NCBI GenBank assembly: GCA_964393115.1
Contig: CAYMST010000076.1
Coordinates: 1 to 18,478, forward strand
Length of the DNA stretch: 18,478 bases
From: CAYMST01 sp964393115
GTDB lineage: Bacteria; Bacteroidota; Bacteroidia; Cytophagales; Cyclobacteriaceae
Reading direction: 5' to 3'
The position numbers and the translations under genes are program-made. The notes under the pieces are model-generated. The model saw nothing but the letters and a program-made list of their open reading frames with translations. It was not told the DNA's origin and did not search any database. Below, one piece after another: positions 14,311-18,478 of the stretch; within the stretch, counting starts at the first letter, position 1; every line of letters starts with the position of its first letter.

Positions 14311-17300
14311 TTACCGAATGATGATCTTGTTTTTGGCCAGTAATTGATTGCGGTCGTTGAATAACTGAATGAAATAGGCACCTGTTGGTATGTCTTCCAG
14401 TGGTATTTTTTCTAGATCAGTAATTTGAATCACTTGATTTTGCTGTCCCGAAAGATCAATTAAACGCAATACGTAATGCGTTGTCGTTACTGACCTAGGT
14501 AGTCTTATCGTAAAGTGACTAATCGCTGGGTTAGGAAATACTTGTGCCGTTTTGCTGATTGTCGAAACAGACGTTGGGCTCCGTAAGCTCTGCACGTTTA
14601 AATTATCAATAACCCAGCCCCATTGATTTCTCGCCAATCCATTTTCTAGCCTCCAACGGATCAATACAGTATCTCCAGCCGGAAAAGTAGGAGATATTTC
14701 AACCAACCGGTTTTCGAATAGCGATGCTGTTCCATTGGCTCCGGATGAAAGAGCAGACGTCCATAAGCCACGGTCCGAAGAGGTGTACGGATCCTCCAAT
14801 GCAATCCAATCGAAACCATTTGAGGTCGCTTCTAACGTTAGCTGCCCACTGCTTAGACTGCCTTCGTTTTCTACCAGAAGTACTTCATCATAACTAACGG
14901 TGGCTGAGTCATCATCAATAATAAGGGGATTTCTCAAATAGAGAGAGCTTGAGCCTCCCGTAGATAACGGATGTGGAGTATGTATGGCGTTATCGTCGAA
15001 ACCATCTTCGGTGGTAAGGTCAAGGTTTTTTGAGAAGAATGCATCATCATTCGCAAAGTCATCGGTTAGCATTCTAGCTATCGGGTTTAACTTAATATGA
15101 TCAAGTGTTACTGTGGAAGATGAAAACGAATTAGCCCCCAAATATCCCATGATGTTCATATTGATAACAGTATCCTCAAATAAATCTACTCGGAGAGTTA
15201 GGCTTCCAGGAGTCTGTTCTTGAGTACGAAAGAGAGGGGTTCCATTGGTCTCAAATACCAATGAATCGTATTGAACCTGTACTGTTGCATCCACAACTAG
15301 CTGCCCTGATGAGATATCGGTATACATACGGTCAATGGTAGGAAGTAGGTCACCTGCTTCGAAGGTCCATATTCCTCTCCCATGCGTGGCCACCACCACC
15401 ACGTCATCTACGACTTTCATGTTATAGATAGCTGTAGAGGGAAGGTTACTCGTTACCAAATGCCAAGAAACACCGGCATCGTTGGATTCCACCAACCCAA
15501 TTTCTGTTCCCACCCATATCCTATCTGTTTCGTCAGGAAACACGAGCAGGCAATATACCGCTACATCAGGAAAACCACGATCACTAATAGTATTTCCCTC
15601 AAAGCCACTAATGTCTTCCCAAGAGTTACCTAGATTGTTGGTTCGCAAAATTTTTGGGGATTCTGCAAATGAAAATAATAGGTAAGCAGTACTAGACTGA
15701 GTGGGGTGGGAAGCCATGCCCGAAATAGCTCCTAACCTTTCTGTACTGTAAAAGCCTGCGGTGTTGAATGACACCCCTCCATTGGTCGATAGAAAAATTC
15801 GTTGAGTACTCCTCATACCTCCTCCTGCCCATACAATTTGATCGTTGGCATCAGATACTTCTACATCATATGAACTTAGCGAGTTAATGGAACTCCTCCA
15901 ATTTGAGGTTATCCGAGTTACCGACCAGGTTCTACCGAAATTTGTAGATCTCCAAACCCCGCTGTTTCCAATAGCGAAGACATTTTGATCGTTATTCGTT
16001 GATCGCTCCAATTTGGTGTAAAAAGGCCCGGAGTCAGAGCCTTCTTCGATACCGCTCGCCGGAGTCCAGCTACCACCACCGTCGGTAGATCTCCATATAA
16101 AGTTGAATTGTGAGCTGGATAACATAAGGTTAGGATCACTTTGATTCCAAATGACCTCAAAACCATCGCCACTGGTCATGTGATCATAGTCTACTTGCTC
16201 TGTGGCTTCTTGTCCCAATGGGCTTCTCCAAGTGCCATTATCTTGCATTCCTCCAAAGAACTCCATTCTGCCAGGTCTTTTGTCAGCATCATAGAATTGA
16301 GAAGTCCTCATGCCGGAGCTGACAAAGGACCAGTCCCCGCTATTTTGTGCGGGTTGAGTGGAGAGGTTTGAAACGTAAACACCACCATCATTACCGTTCA
16401 GAATTTGAAATTCACCGGAAACAGAGTCTAGGTGAATAACTTCGAGTGAGTGGTGGTCTGGGTGTATGCCACTAGTGGTGGTTGAGCCTGTGGTGACGAT
16501 ATATCTATTTCGTCCAGTAAATTCATTGTAGGCGTCCGTAAGGTTCCTAATATCAGCGGTTCTATTAGCTCCTGTAATCCGGTTTAAGCGCAAAGTAAGT
16601 TCAGGTGAGTTGGCACTAAGCCATAGACTACCTTCTCGAAGCACAGGCCATAAAAAGTACATGGATTCAAATTGGTGTCCCGTATTTTGTCCACCTCGTT
16701 GAGCGATTTGACTATTTGGTGAAGTTCCATACGTCACATCGTGAATAAATATGTATTCACGACTATGTAAAGCAGTATTATCAGAATCTGTTTGCGTATT
16801 GATCAGGTCAAAAGAGCCATTAGTTAGTTGATCTCTAAACGATACCATAAGTTGTCGATTATTCTCAGTATCCCATACTTCGAATGGAACTTCTACATAA
16901 TCCAGATAAAAGTAATCTTCATCAGGCACACCACTTCCTCTACCATTTACAGAGAATCGGTGTGCAAATTGTGAGTTTCCCGGACCAAACCTCAGCTCAA
17001 TGGATGAAGGTACATTCGACAACGCAACATTGCCACTTCCGACCAAGCCATTTCCATGTTCACCACCAAAATCAACGAATTGTAAAAAGCTATTTTCATT
17101 GAAATCAAGTTCGACATCGAGTAGGTCCGATGAAGATACCTCCGCTTTCCAAAGGTTTACACCGCCAAAAAACACGATGTCCTCATCTAGAGGATGACAT
17201 AGCACGGTATTATCATAAAAGCCTTGCCCTCCCAAAAAATCGTTGTCCGCGGTCCCGTTTCTTTGAATGGTGCCCCATGTATTACCGGCATCTGAAGAAA

Positions 17301-18282
17301 TGAACAATGTAGAAGGCTGCCCATCACTTGGTATTTCACTCAGCGCAAAAATTCTGGAAGGGTTGATATGACTAATATCAAATTCTATCCTACCATCAAT
17401 CGTACGTCCCATATCCAGTTCGTTCCAGGATTCTCCGCCGTCTGTGGATTTGATCATTCCAATACTGTTAACTGACCCATAGACAATCTCTGGGTTTTGA
17501 GGATCGTACATGATTTGTTCCACTTGGGTCGGAGAGTCGAATACTTTACTCCATGTTTCACCACCATCGGTGCTTTTTTGGATGCCAAAATCAAGATTAT
17601 TTAATGTTGGGTTGATAAGACCTGTACTTGTTGCTGCCATTAAGGTGTCCTCTGAACTAGGATGTACAATGACTCGATTGATGTTTCCAAATCTTGGATC
17701 TTCAGCGGTAGAGGGGATGGATGCCCAGCTATTACCACCATCTAATGACTTATAAAGTCCACTTCCGTTTATACCGTTTCCTCCTAAATTCGAAGCTGCA
17801 AAGGTCTCGCCAGTCCCCGCATAAATTACTGAAGGGTTCGAAGTCGCGTAGGCAATACTTGTGGTGGATAGATTGGGAAGGTTACCACTGGTGTTAACCC
17901 AAGATTGTCCGCCATTTTCGGATTTCCAGATTCCACCGCCAACCGTAGCAGCCAGCCAGACATCATCATCAAGAGGAGAGGGTTTTACTGTTCTGGTTCT
18001 ACCAGGAACATTAGAAGGACCTCTTTCCTTGAAGGCATATGCGTTTCTGGTTCTAGCATTGGCAAATGTCGAGCGTAGCCTGTTGAGCTCTCGGGTTTGA
18101 TAGTTGTGAACATATCTTGGTATGCTGTCTCCGTCCTTGGTTCGGATAAGTTGTTCGTACTCAAAAAATAACTCAGGAGTATCATAGTATACCGTTTCTG
18201 AGGATTTCCAAGAATCGGATAGTCGGATGGTAAAGGTTAATGCTGCAAAGAAAAGTAGTACAAGAAAGTATATCTTTCTCAT
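14311..18282 (-). CDS. Large secreted Asp-box (VPS10/sortilin-like) beta-propeller protein with T9SS sorting domain
   Basis: 1323 residues, predicted surface or secreted. The N-terminal hydrophobic segment MRKIYFLVLLFFAALTF is a signal peptide. Ten Asp-box motifs (S-x-D-x-G-x-x-W or close) are seen at about residues 121, 179, 237, 279, 329, 732, 779, 832, 881 and 933. They form two propeller halves separated by about 390 residues, which include a beta-rich insert (about 380-500) and the HPDHHSLEVIHLD stretch (608-619). WGWVIDNLNVQ (1221-1231) closes a beta-sandwich resembling cleaved-adhesin domains. Residues 1245-1323 (VFPNPAISHFTIRLP to the basic KNKIIIR end) are a type A T9SS sorting domain. 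The Asp-box fold is found in sialidases, sortilins and xyloglucanases, but no catalytic residues are recognised. It lies 130 bases upstream of susC on the same strand. Confidence 0.9.
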   Translation of the reverse strand: MRKIYFLVLLFFAALTFTIRLSDSWKSSETVYYDTPELFFEYEQLIRTKDGDSIPRYVHNYQTRELNRLRSTFANARTRNAYAFKERGPSNVPGRTRTVKPSPLDDDVWLAATVGGGIWKSENGGQSWVNTSGNLPNLSTTSIAYATSNPSVIYAGTGETFAASNLGGNGINGSGLYKSLDGGNSWASIPSTAEDPRFGNINRVIVHPSSEDTLMAATSTGLINPTLNNLDFGIQKSTDGGETWSKVFDSPTQVEQIMYDPQNPEIVYGSVNSIGMIKSTDGGESWNELDMGRTIDGRIEFDISHINPSRIFALSEIPSDGQPSTLFISSDAGNTWGTIQRNGTADNDFLGGQGFYDNTVLCHPLDEDIVFFGGVNLWKAEVSSSDLLDVELDFNENSFLQFVDFGGEHGNGLVGSGNVALSNVPSSIELRFGPGNSQFAHRFSVNGRGSGVPDEDYFYLDYVEVPFEVWDTENNRQLMVSFRDQLTNGSFDLINTQTDSDNTALHSREYIFIHDVTYGTSPNSQIAQRGGQNTGHQFESMYFLWPVLREGSLWLSANSPELTLRLNRITGANRTADIRNLTDAYNEFTGRNRYIVTTGSTTTSGIHPDHHSLEVIHLDSVSGEFQILNGNDGGVYVSNLSTQPAQNSGDWSFVSSGMRTSQFYDADKRPGRMEFFGGMQDNGTWRSPLGQEATEQVDYDHMTSGDGFEVIWNQSDPNLMLSSSQFNFIWRSTDGGGSWTPASGIEEGSDSGPFYTKLERSTNNDQNVFAIGNSGVWRSTNFGRTWSVTRITSNWRSSINSLSSYDVEVSDANDQIVWAGGGMRSTQRIFLSTNGGVSFNTAGFYSTERLGAISGMASHPTQSSTAYLLFSFAESPKILRTNNLGNSWEDISGFEGNTISDRGFPDVAVYCLLVFPDETDRIWVGTEIGLVESNDAGVSWHLVTSNLPSTAIYNMKVVDDVVVVATHGRGIWTFEAGDLLPTIDRMYTDISSGQLVVDATVQVQYDSLVFETNGTPLFRTQEQTPGSLTLRVDLFEDTVINMNIMGYLGANSFSSSTVTLDHIKLNPIARMLTDDFANDDAFFSKNLDLTTEDGFDDNAIHTPHPLSTGGSSSLYLRNPLIIDDDSATVSYDEVLLVENEGSLSSGQLTLEATSNGFDWIALEDPYTSSDRGLWTSALSSGANGTASLFENRLVEISPTFPAGDTVLIRWRLENGLARNQWGWVIDNLNVQSLRSPTSVSTISKTAQVFPNPAISHFTIRLPRSVTTTHYVLRLIDLSGQQNQVIQITDLEKIPLEDIPTGAYFIQLFNDRNQLLAKNKIIIR

Positions 18283-18334
18283 GTATTGTTTTTTTTAGGT
18301 GGAAGAGACTATATGTTGTTTCAGTTAGATATTC

Positions 18335-18478
18335 TTAACGTTTTTTCTTTTCTTCGGTTAGAAAAGCCCGGGTATTAAAATCGTATACCCTTTTTGTGGC
18401 CCCGTTGCTGGCGTTGTGTCCCGCTGGTACCCCAATAGGTTTATGTAATACCAACTGATCATTACGGAGGCATTTGAC
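18335..18478 (-). CDS. Possible C-terminal end of an unidentified protein (cut by window edge)
   Basis: An open frame enters from the right edge for 47 codons and stops at 18335. It includes HKPIGVPAGHNASNGATKR and ends in the basic tail LTEEKKKR, a common way for cytosolic proteins to end. No family is recognised. A second frame on the same strand is also open for 39 codons, so the frame choice is uncertain. If real, the gene would lie 52 bases upstream of the Asp-box protein on the same strand. Confidence 0.35.
   Translation of the reverse strand, partial: VKCLRNDQLVLHKPIGVPAGHNASNGATKRVYDFNTRAFLTEEKKKR
18370..18395 (+). terminator. Hairpin followed by five T, terminator-like on the plus strand
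   Basis: GGGTAT (18370-18375) pairs with ATACCC (18385-18390) around a 9-base loop, followed by TTTTT. No plus-strand gene lies upstream of it, only the antisense of the Asp-box gene. On the minus strand it reads as a hairpin followed, after GGGC, by TTTT. It lies within the possible edge gene. Its role is unclear. Confidence 0.35.

Noticed and set aside
15382..18100. Several plus-strand open frames of 65-84 codons opposite the Asp-box gene
   Set aside because: They lie antisense to a long, well-supported gene with clear repeat and sorting motifs. None has a recognisable domain or start signal, so they are shadows.
1..18478. CRISPR array, insertion sequence, toxin-antitoxin or defence island
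   Set aside because: No regularly spaced repeats, transposase motifs, Cas-like or nuclease-like proteins were found on either strand.

Overview
The window looks like chromosomal DNA of a marine-type Bacteroidota, most likely of the Cytophagales. The evidence is a SusC/SusD outer-membrane pair, two proteins with C-terminal type IX secretion (T9SS) sorting domains, A+T-rich intergenic DNA, few clear Shine-Dalgarno sequences, and octamers matching the Bacteroidota -7 box TANNTTTG upstream of some genes. I cannot name the genus from sequence alone.

Layout, left to right. (1) At 1-357 is the N-terminal part of a minus-strand Hsp20 gene, cut by the window edge, with two near-identical GACA-AAA-(T/C)GTC sites upstream. 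(2) A tRNA-Asn (GTT) follows with its own terminator. (3) Next is a minus-strand Cys-rich lipoprotein of unknown function. (4) Two small paralogous membrane proteins lie in tandem on the plus strand, followed by a strongly structured intergenic element at 2317-2439. (5) A minus-strand operon encodes an NADPH:quinone-type oxidoreductase, an SDR and a luciferase-like flavin oxidoreductase. It diverges from an HxlR-family regulator with a conserved N-terminal cysteine, which suggests a redox- or electrophile-responsive unit. (6) A small T9SS-exported fibronectin-III protein follows. (7) bioA (biotin synthesis) stands alone. (8) rfaD/hldD (ADP-heptose epimerase for lipopolysaccharide) is on the plus strand. 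(9) A convergent minus-strand block runs from a 1323-residue Asp-box (VPS10/sortilin-like) T9SS protein into susC and then susD.

The clearest anomaly is that susC is split. The signal peptide and carboxypeptidase-like domain are in one frame, and the plug plus barrel are in another. The break falls inside the conserved TonB-box-like segment, where the glycine before Tyr-Gly-Thr is missing. SusD and the Asp-box protein are intact, so this is a recent inactivation, a variable state or a sequencing error.

I found no transposase, integrase, CRISPR array, toxin-antitoxin pair or recognisable defence system. Most of the window is ordinary Bacteroidota housekeeping and envelope biology. The best candidates for something undescribed are the structured element after the paralogous membrane proteins, the paralogous pair itself, and the twin sites upstream of hsp20.
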